NCBI GenBank assembly: GCA_964035545.1
Contig: OZ037767.1
Span: forward strand, 6,996,207 to 7,060,206
Direction: 5' to 3'
Length of the DNA: 64,000 nt
From: Bugula neritina
Lineage: Eukaryota > Bryozoa > Gymnolaemata > Cheilostomatida > Bugulidae
Numbering within the stretch: the first letter of the stretch is position 1; each line of letters begins with the position of its first letter. The translations under genes and the position numbers were made by a program. The notes beneath the pieces are model-generated. The model did not search any database. It was not told the origin of the DNA and saw only the letters and a program-made list of their open reading frames with translations. Positions 12,587 through 25,521 of this stretch are shown piece after piece.

Positions 12587-12770
12587 TAAAAGTAATGAAC
12601 GATAAAATTTGATTTAAAACACTTTATTACTACTAGTTTCATGTGCATAGAATGTACACAATCTTCAGATAAAATGTTAACATTTTATCTGAAGATTGTG
12701 TACATTCTATGCACATGAAACTAGTAGTAATAAAGTGTTTTAAATCAAATTTTATCGTTCATTACTTTTA
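12587..12770. repeat. Perfect 184-bp palindrome
   Basis: Two 92-bp arms are exact reverse complements with no spacer. The centre is GTTAAC between 12678 and 12679. The right arm passes directly into a (TA)n tract. No equivalent is present in unit 2, where the region is only TA repeat. Confidence 0.95.
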
Positions 12771-13511
<741 letters not shown>

Positions 13512-15140
13512 ATATATATTATATATGTACATAAAATTTATTATGAATTTAACATAGCCTGGTGTGGCAGTTGATTAATACAATGAATTTTTCCGGAGTT
13601 GTGTTCCCCACTATTTACGGGTTAAATTCCCAGTAGAAGAGAAGCAAAATAAACCCTCGCCATGTTATAATAATATGTTGTAGTTCTTCCTGAGCTTACA
13701 TAAACTTACGGAAGTAGCAGAGTACCATATATAGAATTCAGTTGAAAAAAAATTTAGTATAAAGTTAATTGACTAACATTGTAAACAGCTCAATTATTTC
13801 ATGGCATTCACAGCAACTTAAAAAGTATATCAGTATAATAATATTATAACTATATACAACCATAGTTATAAGTAAGGTTGTTATCAAGTAAGGACAATGA
13901 AATACTATTTTTGAGGTCGTCTGCTTGCTATTTGAGATCAATTTTCATGTTCACTACACTTAAAAATGGAACTTGAGATTTGCACCTTTAAAATAATATG
14001 TATGCAATCCAAATGCAAAATAGTCATGGGTTAAAGAGGTTCTTTAAAAGAGGTTACCTATTACAGTAAATTGCAAAAAGTAAATTAGTCTATTTTCTAA
14101 TGTGTAAATATCTTGCATTCTATTGTGTTTATCTTCACACCCCAATATAAGGATGATTTTGTAGGCTGTTCCTTAATTTTAAATTTTCCCTCAATATCTT
14201 TAACTTATTCAACTGCTTAGAATTGTTGGAAAGTTGCTACACATTTGTGTAAGTGTTGTATTATAATAAGTTTGCTGAAATGAAATTGTGCTAACGATGT
14301 AAGCTTACATTGACCATGAAAATCAAGTTGAAAACTGGGGGGGGGGCAACTCTTACAACATTTTATTAATTTTCTCAGAAATACAGATTAATAACTTTTC
14401 TACAATCTATTACTACACTGCAATAAAAGCCTGTAAAGTCAAAAGTTTATGCAAGTAGTAAAAGTTAGAGTGACAAACACTGACAAAATTTGTATTAGTT
14501 TCGATTTCTAAAAATAAATAAAAGCAATTTTGACAAAAAATTATCTATAAAATGTATAAAGAAATAATGAGTAAATGTTAGTCAACACCCATTGGTACCT
14601 ATGTATGGTATACAAAACTTGCTATAGCTCAATGAATCTTTCTGCATTTGAGAGATTTAGAACGTAATTTATAGGAAATTATAAGAGATATTTAAGCTTA
14701 AAGACTGAGCAATAGATTTACTAAATTTAAAAAACAAACAAACAATTTTAAGAAACTCAGTATAGAAGAGTTCAAAACAAGAGAGATAACTATGCAATGA
14801 AATTAGTTGAGCTGTCACTCTATCTAGGGTTAATCAGCACTTAGCTACCCACATGATTACAAATTAATTGAGCATATCAGCAATTCTGTCTCTATACAAT
14901 ATTATGCAGCTGCTACACTTTACCAACAAATTCTAAACAACAAATAAATTCTCACTAAAAATTTCCAAAAATGCATCAATAAAACCATAAAACTGAATCA
15001 AAAACTGCACAAGCAGCCAATAGGTATGTCTGTATAAACAAAATAGGTCAACATGGCTGGAAACTCAAATCCTGCCAAAATGAATTCAGAACTTGTTTTC
15101 AAACACTAAAAATAAAAAATATGGAAGTTACTAAAGATTT

Positions 15141-15377
15141 TTAAATCTTTTTTCTTGATAATTCATCACCACGGTTACTTGGTAAACTGCCTTGACTCCC
15201 GTTATTACTAGCTTTTTCCTTATCTGTTGGTTTCTTTCTTGGATAAATGTATGCCTTGATGTAGAAATTGGTGAAGAAGAACAGCATGGAAGACCCATAT
15301 ATTGCACTCCAGATGCAGAAACCATGGTATAATATACCAATAGTGCAGTACACCATGTCTATTAGGAACTGTATCAT
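15141..15377 (-). pseudogene. Orphan copy of ELOVL last exon
   Basis: It matches 34359-34595 with an open frame of 78 codons and the same TTGTAG acceptor context, differing by a few residues (Gly for Asp, Lys for Arg, Ser for Asn). Upstream ELOVL exons are absent from unit 1. Alone it cannot encode an elongase. It lies downstream of the real gene in the same orientation, so it could in principle act as an alternative terminal exon, but nothing in the sequence shows that it does. Confidence 0.85.
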
Positions 15378-17001
15378 CTACAACAACAGATTATAATTAT
15401 AGATTATAATGTCAAATAACATTCAACATTTTAAAGCATTACATGGAGTTTTAGGCAGACAAATACATATAAATGTTCTAGCAGCTTTAGGTGTTTACTA
15501 TACACCATTTACTAGAAACTACAAAAAAGTTTGCCAAAAAATAAGGAAAAAACAACAATTGCTTCCCGTCTCCATTACACAGGTTTTCCAGCTCAAATTA
15601 AATTTATGTTAGATAAACGAATATATAAAATTTAACTACTGCAAAATTTATAATCTTTGGTTATAATGCCATTTGTCAGCATAGTTTCCTCGAACAGATA
15701 TTTAGAGTTATTCTCCCTCCTAGACTAATATTTACTAGTTACTTCTGTGTGTTACTCTCAAAGATTAGTCTACAATATTTGATAATAAATATGGAGTCAC
15801 ATGCAATTTCTCTTTTTAGTTATCTAGCAAGAATAGGAAGAGAGTATATCTTCACCTTCATTTCTTGGTATACCAATTACTTGTGAGCCTAGGATAGAGA
15901 GTTATTCTCTCCTTGTTACATGACTTTTCTAGCTTAATTTTAGTTTCATGTTGGAGATCAATTAAATTCTGTACATCATATAACTCGTGTGAGTGTGTTA
16001 AGTTAGGTTATATAAGCCTATATAGCCAAAGAGAAATAATAAACATAATCAACATAATATTATTATGTAGAAATTAAAACTCATATATTTAACATCATTT
16101 ATACTAAAAAGGGTGATTATATTTATAATTCAAAATTTGAAAGAAATCAATTAATTAAACAGTTATAATACAGATTAAAATTAAGTTTTGCAATATAACA
16201 AACTCTTCAGCTTTCAAGTCAATACACATAACAAAATCTTTACCAGTGATGTTTGTTATGACTTGATATTTTTAGTTTTGCTAATTAAATCAAACTTTTA
16301 CGTTTGAAGTGAACAGGTGCATTACAAACACAAAATTTATAACTTTCGTTTAGATTGATGACTCAAAGTCAAATAAAAATACTAACAGCATGCAATTGTA
16401 AATTTAAATAACCAAAAGTTCACACATGTAACTTAGACAGCGCAACAGTTTTTACGTAAATCTAATTTTCTTGAAAAATGGTTGACTAATGTGCTCTTGG
16501 TGTAGTATTAAGAACTAGGTTGTTTTCAGGTCACTGGTCATTGATGATAATAGGAAGAGCATCCAGCTATAATTGCCCCTGTGCCCTATTTGAATAAGTA
16601 CTTAGTCTGATTTAACCTAACCCTTTCATCAGGGGTTCTTCACAGGGATGGTGAGTTCTTTTAAAGCATTTAAAATAGTATAGTATATAATAATCCAGTA
16701 CCTCAATATCTTGCCCAGAAGTATCAATAGTTGAATATATTTAACAGTATTTAGTCAGCTCAACAAGCATAAATTTAAAATCTTTTACTTTAATAATCAT
16801 AATATAATGCAAAGTGATGAAGTTACTTGATTTAAAGAGATGATTACTCTCATTCAAGAAGATTTCGAAAGTCAGATTGTTAAATTATGTAATTGAAGAA
16901 TATTGTGACCTAGCTTTATGTTACACGAGAGAAGTTTAGTGATGATGTAATGTTTTCTATTGGATGTCATCAGTTTCCAGTTACAACCTACAGGATTTGG
17001 G

Positions 17002-17008
17002 TATATAA
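17002..17008 (+). promoter_or_regulatory. TATA box of Kunitz gene copy 2
   Basis: TATATAA is conserved at the same distance (115 bases) from the ATG as in unit 1. Confidence 0.5.
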
Positions 17009-17116
17009 GGATGGAAATTACTGAAGTAGATAGGATAACATTTTAAATTGTTACCTAAGATAGTAATATCTACTTTATTGCTAACTATTTAAAATAAATT
17101 AACAATATCTATAAGT

Positions 17117-18893
17117 ATGGACATTTGCATGTTTATTGTTTTCATGGCGTTTACAACCTTGTTTCGAGTGAGGGTTACACTGGGATCAGGTATGTCAACC
17201 ACAAACATTTACTGTTTTTGCTATTGTTAAATTTATATGTAGATTTTATGTATCAATGTATTACTTCAATGGTGTTAAATAATGTTGGATAACCTGAATG
17301 TAAGTTCCATGAGCTTTTATTTCTACGCACTTTGATTACATCATGATTTTATTAACCAGGTTTAGTGATTGTCTTGTTAGATATTATTGTATCCCAAGCA
17401 CTAACATATAATATATGATGATCTATACCACTGTATTATATTTAAAGGAAAGAGGTGTCTCCATCCCAAAGATGAAGGAGTCTATCGACCTCATAGTATA
17501 CAGCTACGCTACTACTATGATGCAATAGGCAGCAAGCAATGCCACTCCTTCATTTATTACGGGTCAGGAGGAAACAGCAACAACTTCATGTGAGTGTGTT
17601 CTTTTATTTCTGTCTCTATACTATTCGTAATTGTTTGTAAAAATCAGGATTTTTGAAAATGTAATAATAAATCATATATCATACTTCATGAAAAAATTAT
17701 AAATATATTTAAAATTTCAAAAAGATTATGTGAAGTGGAATTAAAGCATTTAAGTTTTATATATTCCACAAGCTGTATAGGAAGTACTTAACCAAGTTAC
17801 ACATTGGAAATAGTTGTTAAGATTTGGAGTTATTGTCTCTAATCATAAAAATCTATTGAGTGTTCATAAGATTCAAAGTTCACAGAGCAGTTAGGACTGA
17901 AATAATTTGTATCTTGCTTATGTTCATTTACACAACAAACTTATAGAATTTCAGTCCTCCAAAATTCATGGTTATTTTATGCTTTGATATGCAGGTAGAA
18001 TCACAATGGTTGCAATGCTTTACATTAATGTCATGCTTTTTCTAAGTAAAGTAATATTTCATTACAATAGCTTTGAACGAGTCTGTGACAATGAGTGTAG
18101 TTACTCTACAGCCTTGTGTGTTCTCCCTAAAGAGGAGGGAAATGGGAGTGGCCACCATCTCAGGTTCTTCTACAATCCTTCCACCAGAACCCGTGAAAGA
18201 TTTTATTATAAAGGCTCCAATGGCAATGCAAACAAGTTTCAGTAAGAAAATCTTTGACTCCAAATTCATACTTTTAGTTTGAATAAGTTTTATTAAATGA
18301 CTATATTTTGAATGAAAATCATTTAATTCTAAGTAACTGTTTGGAGATCAAGTATCATGCATTTGGCATACAACTCCAAACTGTTGATCTGCAAGCCTTC
18401 TATAAATCATACATTATTTTCTTTTAGGAGAAAGTCGGACTGCATCTCTCGGTGCAGGAGTAACTTGAGACAGGTTTGTCACAGCGGACAACTGAACCTT
18501 GACTACTGTTTAACCCACCATCAACCCTGGTATTATAACAGTACGTCAGGTAGATGTGAAGTTCTCCGTCAAGGTCGTTGCAATCGGGATGATAATCGAT
18601 TCGAGTGAGTTTGCAACACTTTAGTAGTTTATGGACCATTAGAAGCAGCTTAACTGATTGTGACTTATTTTTATTCTAATGTTTATTTAAAATTGTAATT
18701 TTCATCTATATACTTTTATATAAAAAATTATTTTTTCTAGTATAATGCAAAATGCACACACATGCTTTGGTTACATTGATATGATGTGCATGCCTGAGTT
18801 ATATTCTTATTCTAAACTGTTTATGTTCCTGTTTATAAATGTAGAACTGAAGAAGAGTGTGAATTGACCTGCAACTATCCTTCAGATGATTAA
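17117..18893 (+). CDS. Secreted three-Kunitz-domain protein, copy 2
   Basis: Exons are 17117-17189, 17448-17589, 18071-18241, 18428-18604 and 18845-18893, giving 203 aa with the same splice phases as copy 1. The signal peptide and domains 1 and 3 are nearly unchanged. In domain 2 the segment corresponding to TRACESF in copy 1 reads TRTRERF, so the Cys at BPTI position 30 is lost as well as those at 14 and 38. That would leave its usual partner, the cysteine at position 51, unpaired. Domain 3 keeps all six cysteines and the same CLTHH loop, with one Gly to Asp change near NRDDNRF. The reading frame is intact. Whether domain 2 still folds is unknown. Confidence 0.85.
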
Positions 18894-20577
18894 CCTGAAG
18901 TAGTTGAACTCTATTTATCACATTATAAATATAATTACATATTACACATAATATATTGCACATGCAATATAAATAATTAGTATATGCACATAGCATGTGC
19001 TAAAGTTGTCATTAACTTATTTCTTACTTTTAGTAACATACTGCTTGCTATAATCTTTTTAGACTGACATGTTTTACTACTAACATCATACTATTGTTTT
19101 TTTACAATAATCACCTGTTTTCTAGAATATTTATTGTATAAACTTAATAGCCTTTACAACATTCTGAGTCACAAGATTGTTCTGGAAGGACTTGGTTTAC
19201 GAGTTTAGTAGTATATTACAGCAATATTGCTATAGCAAGTAAACTTTTACACGTGTATTATATAATCGGTATAATAAATATAATATATTTAAAATGTTAA
19301 ACATTTCCTATTTTCTACTGCTGATAAGCTAATTCAGAGCAAATGCAATCTACTTGAGTAATTTTTTCAAATAAATTCTAGGGCAGAAGATTGTTCTAGA
19401 AGGATTTTGCTTACAGTTTTAGTAATATTGAATCTATATATATAAACCTTGTGGGGTCCATCATGCCATGACTCCTAATCTGTATAACTAATATAGTATA
19501 CTTTAAAAGAAAAAAACTTTTTTTATTCTCTACTAATGCAGTGCAGTGCAAGAATAATTTACATAACTAACAAGCTATTGATATGGTTCAAGAGTCTGAG
19601 AAAAATTTATTTATTTTCAAAAAGTATTCTAAACAGTTTTTTGAAGTTGCTTCTAGAAAATGAAAAAGATATTAAAAGGTTCTGAACATCTTTAAGTTTT
19701 GAATTTTTAAGAAATAATTTAAAAGCTTGCCAATAATTTCTAGGAATTACAAAAAATGGCAATAATCAAATAATTAATTAAGCTTCCCTATACTAATATG
19801 TTTTGACACATCAAAATACACTGCAATCAGTGTTGCAGCTTGATTATTTAATAATTACCAGATGATATAGTCTTACAAGCTCTATCAGAAACTGATGTGA
19901 AAAGTTGAGTAGTTGGCAAAATAGAGGTAATTACAGTAATTGAGAAATGGAGAAAAGCCTGTGTTCTAGATTAGAAGTGTAGCTTAAGAAGTTATGTTGC
20001 CGCAAGAATTTCAACCCGCACCCCAAACCAAAGTTTAATAATAAAATTAACGAACTTAGGATATCTCAACTTCTCCACTACTTCTCCTAAATTAGATGTA
20101 AATGCAAATGTGATTGAATAATTTTAGCAACATTTTAAAACTTGTATCATCTTCTTAATAAAATATGTGAATAATTATTGTTCAATTCAGCACAACATGC
20201 AAGTTTATTTCTTATTATACATGACTTATTCGAATTCAAAGCCGCAAAAAAACCCTCCTCATTTAAAAGAAATAACAAAATATTCATTTATAATATTTAA
20301 AAAAATAAATTGTATATTTGCAACTCTAAGAACGCATATCAAATCAAATTACACAAAAAATATGTTGCTATTAAAAATACATAATAACCTATTAAGCTTC
20401 ATGCACAACCGAATCTTTTTAAAAATGAGATAAATACAGTATATCTTTGAATAGTAAAATAGATACTAATATATCAAAGGTTATTGTTTAGAATCACAGT
20501 TATATAATATATGTAGTTTAAAATGTATAAACATATAATTTATATAAATATTTCTGAAAAAAATGATGTTTTATTTT

Positions 20578-20625
<48 letters not shown>

Positions 20626-20640
20626 TTATATATATTATAG

Positions 20641-20693
<53 letters not shown>

Positions 20694-20789
20694 TCTATTA
20701 ACTTCTCTTGATAAACAGGGTAGAAACCAGTTAACTAAATAAATATGACAATCATATATAAAAGAAAAATCATATGTTACATGTTATTA
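18894..20789. other. Intergenic, downstream of Kunitz copy 2
   Basis: No gene is supported. It holds a family D repeat at about 19980-20095 on the minus strand and the (TA)n tract at 20584-20690. Confidence 0.5.
20584..20690. repeat. (TA)n microsatellite, unit 2
   Basis: Two TA tracts are separated by TTTATATTTATATTTATA and a short A run. Confidence 0.9.
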
Positions 20790-20984
20790 TTAGCAATCTC
20801 CATAGAAATCCTGCTCTTTTGCTTCTCTAATTGCTTTGTTCGTGCAGCACAAGAGCTTTTTGAAATTTTCCATCTTGATTGATTCACAAGAAGTTGCGGA
20901 GTTTTCACCGCCTCCACATGTACTTTCAATATACTGTTGAAAAATAACTATTGTAATAGTATTGTACAATATAGGGTAGAGCGT

Positions 20985-21165
20985 TTGCAGTTAGTAACAA
21001 CAAAGTCATAGGCTGGAACCCCAGTAAAAACATCGTGATGTTAGGAAAAGCATCCAGTCATAACTGCTTCGGTGCCACATATGAATAACTGTCCTTAGCC
21101 TGCTTTGAAAAGCCTTTCCATCAGGGGTTTCTTATAAGAATGGTGACTATAAACTTGCGTGAGTT
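20985..21165 (+). repeat. tRNA-derived SINE, unit 2
   Basis: This is the duplicated counterpart of 5750-5935, with the same body TTAGGAAAAGCATCCAG. Confidence 0.65.
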
Positions 21166-21297
21166 TTATTATCATACAAGTTTTTTATATCAATAGTACA
21201 GCAGATCAACATTTCATAATTTGCAAACTATGAGAAACAATAATTTAGTCAATAATTGTAGTACTCTAAAATATTCCAAATAAGTGTTGTGTCTGTG

Positions 21298-21375
21298 TAG
21301 TGGCCGTGAGGTGTGATGGCTAGTGCGACTCCTTGCAAGTTAGAGGTTTCATGTTCGAATCCCAGTGGGGACAAA
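21298..21375 (+). repeat. tRNA-like SINE head, unit 2
   Basis: This is the duplicated counterpart of 6058-6135. The A-box region is kept, but the B box has changed to ATGTTCGAATCC. Confidence 0.5.
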
Positions 21376-21814
21376 ATTATTTCATAACAGTATAGTTTCA
21401 ATCTGCACAGTTTACACAGCTTTTTAGTCAACACCAATTTATCAAGAAAATCAGAGTAAATTTGGAACAATTTGATACTTGAATAATTCATCTTCATTTT
21501 ACAAGTAATGCCAACAGCTGTTATTCTTTACATGACCACTGAAAACTTTTTATGTTTAATAATGATTTTAAAATGCTGTCAAACTTTTACAGTTAACCAA
21601 CTTTATGGCTGCGATCAATGGGAGACTGGGGGAATCATAAGAACTGACACAAGCTGAAAAAATTTATTTTATATTATACTTTAAGTTTTTTTAATGAGAA
21701 AGTTATATTTCATAACTAATATTATGGCATAGAGTTTGCTAACTTGACTCGCAAAATCTGCTGCTATACTGAATGTTGTGTAACCAAAGACTATATGGAA
21801 GTTGACCAGTGTTA

Positions 21815-21975
21815 GTCAATATATATTATATATAAATGTTTCTGAAAAAAATAATTGTTTTATTTTACTATATATATATATCTAGGCTCATAAATAGTTT
21901 GCATTACCTGTTCTTGATAGACAGGGTAGAAACCGAGATCAAACAAAGCTTCACATTCAGCCAGTTAACTAATTG
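21815..21975 (+). repeat. Extra repeat copy specific to unit 2
   Basis: The segment from ATATATAAATGTTTCTGAAAA through a short TA run to TTGATAGACAGGGTAGAAAC and AGCCAGTTAACTAA resembles 5190-5545 and 20535-20740. At the matching position in unit 1 (about 6550-6595) a different short sequence is present. It is probably a mobile or copied fragment. Confidence 0.5.
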
Positions 21976-22005
21976 ACAAGTAAACAATATAACTTACATT
22001 ATTGC

Positions 22006-22202
22006 TGTTGTAATATTTACACAGTTTATGTAAACTTGGAGTTACCTTTTCTTGATGTTTTAGCTGATCAATTATTATTCTGTTTTTGTAAAAGATAGTC
22101 ACTTCCTGTTTGGCAAACTGCAGTGCTTGATTAAAATAAACTGAAGATTAAAACTAATCCACTAATAATTGCTAGATAAATAGACATCTAAAGAATAAAA
22201 CA
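22006..22202 (+). repeat. 5' LTR of Gypsy element 1
   Basis: It is 197 bp, TG...CA, and matches the 3' LTR at 25953-26149 without a difference that I can see. Confidence 0.95.
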
Positions 22203-22213
22203 TGGTGGCAGCG
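22203..22213 (+). other. Primer-binding site, tRNA-Leu type
   Basis: TGGTGGCAGCG directly follows the 5' LTR and matches the complement of the 3' end of animal tRNA-Leu including CCA. The match ends after 11 bases. Confidence 0.65.
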
Positions 22214-22236
22214 TAATTTAATGGTTAGTTTAAAAG

Positions 22237-25200
22237 ATGGAAGGCATTTCACCACCTGGACAATTGAATTTAAGGGCAGAAGATTTGTCAGGAGAATGGC
22301 GGCGTTGGATTAGGTCATTTGAGGATTATTTGCTAGCAATAGACCTAACTGCTAACTCAAGAGCCGCAGAAAAAAGGAAATTAGCCTTATTCAGACATTG
22401 TGGTGGTGAAGATGTACGTGAAATTTATTCTCAAATGGAATTTAATCTAGAGGTTAGTGGAGAAATTACTGAAATTGAGGAAGGGGTTGCTGGGAGAAAG
22501 CTAGAAGATGTAATTAGGCGTTTTCATGAGTACTGTAATCCTCGCACTAGTATTGTGCTGAATAGATTTCAATTTCACAACAGTAGCCAAAGTGGAGATA
22601 CAATAGATGTATACTTAATGAAATTGCGAAGGCTGGCGGAAGGCTGTGAATTTGGCAATCAAAGAGATTCATTGATAAGAGATAAACTGCTTTTTGGAAT
22701 TGATGATTTTAATGAAAGAGAAAAATTAATGAAAGAGGTTGATGAAAAACTAAGTTTAGACTTTGTGATTAAGTCACTGAGAGTAGCTGAGAAATCTACA
22801 AGGCCTAAAGCGATAACGCTACCAGACCCCAAACCCGAAGAAGTCAATGCAGTACAAAATGTTGATAATAGGAAGTCAAGAATTCCTTCTGAGGTTACTT
22901 ATGATAAACGTTCCAAGAACCGATGTGAGCATTGTGGGAAAAACCATTACAAAAGTCAGAGATGTCCAGCTTATGGAACTAAATGTGCGAAATGCAATCA
23001 ATTCAACCACTGGGCCAGAGTGTGTAGGAATTTGAATAAAGTCAATGAAGTACAGCCAGAAAAGGGTGACACAGATTTTTATTTAGGAGAGACACATCAC
23101 ATTAACTCCATAGGTTCTCAATCCTGGTACACCAATCTCAGAGTAAGCACCAACAAACACAAAGGACAAAGGATCAAATTTAAATTAGATACTGGTGCGT
23201 CTCTTAGTGTATGTGGTCCACATCATGTCTCAGGGGAGCTAATCTCAACTAGCAAAAAATTGTACGGCCCAGGGCAGACACTTTTGACATGTTTAGGAAC
23301 AATAAAGTGCCAGATAACATCAAAGAATGAGCGCATAAATGAAGACCTTTATGTTATTCAAGATCAAACCACACCATTGCTTAGCCGTAGTGCATGTGAG
23401 AAATTAAACCTCATCTCTGTGGATTCATCTCAATGCCAAATAGAGAATGTGTGTGTTGATGAGAAGCTGTTCCAAGGATTGGGCAAAGTAAATACAGAGC
23501 ATGTCATTACGTTGAAAGGAGATGCTAAACCATTTGCTATCCATGTTCCCAGACCCATACCTTTTCCTAGAAGAAAGTTAGCAGATGAAGCATTGATGAA
23601 AATGATTGAGGATGGAGTAATTGTTAAAGTTGATGAACCTACTCCATGGGTGGCACCTATGGTAGTAGTTCCTAAACCTGGCCAAAACAAGGTGAGAATT
23701 TGCACAGATTATACCGAGTTAAACAAGCATATTTTGAGAGAGTTCCATCCCATGGCAACAGTAGATAGCAGCTTAGCTCAATTAGGACAAGGACAAATTT
23801 TTTCCAAGATTGATGCAAACAGTGGTTTTTGGCAAATTCCTTTAAGCGAAGAATCTAGCAAACTAACAACGTTTCTGACTCATTCTGGACGATATCGCTA
23901 TTTGCGACTGCCTCAAGGCCTATGCAGTGCTCCAGAAATTTTTGTTGCTGAAATGAACAATATTTTGAAGGATGTTGATGGTGTGGTTATACATATGGAT
24001 GACATACTGGTTTTTGGTGAGAGCAAGGAGCAACATGACACAAGATTGCAAATAGTGTTGGAAAAACTTAAAGCTTCAGGCATTACGCTCAATAAAGACA
24101 AATGTAAATTTGGAGTACCATCTGTTAATTTTCTTGGTTATGTCATAGATCAGTCTGGTATACATGTTGGCCCTCGAGTTCAAGGAATAGTAGATTTTCC
24201 TACTCCGAAAAATGTAACTTCAGTACGAAGTTTTCTTGGAATGGCCAACCAGTATGCTAAGTTTTCCGAGGAATTAGCTGCTGTGAGTGAACCAATTAGA
24301 ATGCTGTTGAAGAAAGATGTTCCATGGCACTGGTCCAGCAAACAAGAAAACTCCTTCACGAGGATAAAAGAAATATTTCAAAATGCACCAGTTTTAGCAG
24401 TCTATGATGTAGACAAAGACACCATAATCACAACAGATGCTAGCAATGCAGGTCTAGGAGCAACACTCTGTCAAATTCAACAGGATGGCTCTCGGCGCTT
24501 GATATCTGCTGCAAGTCGATCTTTAACAGAGACCGAAAAGCGTTATGCAGCCATAGAAAAAGAAAGTTTAGCAGTCTGTTGGGCTATGGAAAAGTTTTCT
24601 CCATATATACTAGGTATGAAGAATGTGGTTATTGAAACTGATCACCGTCCACTAGTTACTTTGTTTGGGAATATCTTTCTAGACAGGCTTCCACCAAGAA
24701 TTCAAGGGTTTAAACTTAGACTTCAAAGATTTCAGTATACTATCAGACATGTGAGGGGGTCTAAGAATGTTGCAGCTGATGCTCTCTCCAGGTATAACAC
24801 TGCTGAAGCGAACGAGATTGATGCAGCAAGAGAAATGGAAATTGAACTTTATATTGATAACATCTACCAACATGGATCTGATAGCAGGTTGGAGCAGCTT
24901 CGATTAGAACAACATGAAGATGAAATACTGTCAAAAGTAATCAAATTAGTAGAAAATGGATGGCCAGGGTATTTGTCCACTGAAGATGTCCTTCTGAAGC
25001 CCTATTTTGAAAGAAGATCTCTTTTAACAATAAACAAAGGATTCTTGACACTTGGCAATCGTTTGGTAATACCGTTAGCTCAAAGAGAACAGGTGTTGCA
25101 AGATATACATAGAGGACACTTGGGCATTACAAAATGTCAAGCACGGGCTAGAGATGGCGTGTGGTGGCCTTCTATGTCAAAGGCTATTGAGGCTATGATC

Positions 25201-25521
25201 AGCAATTGTGCTGAATGCAAAATCCATGCAGCTAAAATTACAGAGCCATTACGTCCTTCTGCAACTCCAGATAGACCTTGGCAACACCTTAGCACCGATT
25301 TGTTGACTTATAAAGGCCAAGTATATCTTCTGGTTATTGATAATTATTCAAGGTATCCTGAACTTGCCTTGCTGGGAAACTCTGACTTTTCTTCAAGTAA
25401 AGTAATAACACACCTAAAATCTATTTTTTCACGACATGGCATACCTGAAATACTATTGTCAGATAACGGCCCACAATATGCAAGTGCAGAATTTAAACAT
25501 TTTTCTGTCGAGTATGGATAA
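22237..25521 (+). CDS. Gypsy element 1 Gag-Pol polyprotein, truncated in integrase
   Basis: The frame encodes 1094 aa with Gag and Pol fused and no frameshift between them. Gag is followed by two zinc knuckles starting near residue 230 (CEHC and CAKC). An aspartic protease has LDTGAS at about 317-322. Reverse transcriptase has LPQGLCSAP and HMDDIL with the DD pair at 588-589. RNase H has TTDAS near 732-736. Integrase has the HHCC zinc region from His 958 and two catalytic aspartates (about 1021 and 1076, SDNGPQ). The frame then stops directly after EYG. Downstream integrase sequence resumes in another frame, so the stretch with the catalytic Glu is missing. Strand transfer by this copy itself is not expected. 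Confidence 0.9.
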   Translation: MEGISPPGQLNLRAEDLSGEWRRWIRSFEDYLLAIDLTANSRAAEKRKLALFRHCGGEDVREIYSQMEFNLEVSGEITEIEEGVAGRKLEDVIRRFHEYCNPRTSIVLNRFQFHNSSQSGDTIDVYLMKLRRLAEGCEFGNQRDSLIRDKLLFGIDDFNEREKLMKEVDEKLSLDFVIKSLRVAEKSTRPKAITLPDPKPEEVNAVQNVDNRKSRIPSEVTYDKRSKNRCEHCGKNHYKSQRCPAYGTKCAKCNQFNHWARVCRNLNKVNEVQPEKGDTDFYLGETHHINSIGSQSWYTNLRVSTNKHKGQRIKFKLDTGASLSVCGPHHVSGELISTSKKLYGPGQTLLTCLGTIKCQITSKNERINEDLYVIQDQTTPLLSRSACEKLNLISVDSSQCQIENVCVDEKLFQGLGKVNTEHVITLKGDAKPFAIHVPRPIPFPRRKLADEALMKMIEDGVIVKVDEPTPWVAPMVVVPKPGQNKVRICTDYTELNKHILREFHPMATVDSSLAQLGQGQIFSKIDANSGFWQIPLSEESSKLTTFLTHSGRYRYLRLPQGLCSAPEIFVAEMNNILKDVDGVVIHMDDILVFGESKEQHDTRLQIVLEKLKASGITLNKDKCKFGVPSVNFLGYVIDQSGIHVGPRVQGIVDFPTPKNVTSVRSFLGMANQYAKFSEELAAVSEPIRMLLKKDVPWHWSSKQENSFTRIKEIFQNAPVLAVYDVDKDTIITTDASNAGLGATLCQIQQDGSRRLISAASRSLTETEKRYAAIEKESLAVCWAMEKFSPYILGMKNVVIETDHRPLVTLFGNIFLDRLPPRIQGFKLRLQRFQYTIRHVRGSKNVAADALSRYNTAEANEIDAAREMEIELYIDNIYQHGSDSRLEQLRLEQHEDEILSKVIKLVENGWPGYLSTEDVLLKPYFERRSLLTINKGFLTLGNRLVIPLAQREQVLQDIHRGHLGITKCQARARDGVWWPSMSKAIEAMISNCAECKIHAAKITEPLRPSATPDRPWQHLSTDLLTYKGQVYLLVIDNYSRYPELALLGNSDFSSSKVITHLKSIFSRHGIPEILLSDNGPQYASAEFKHFSVEYG

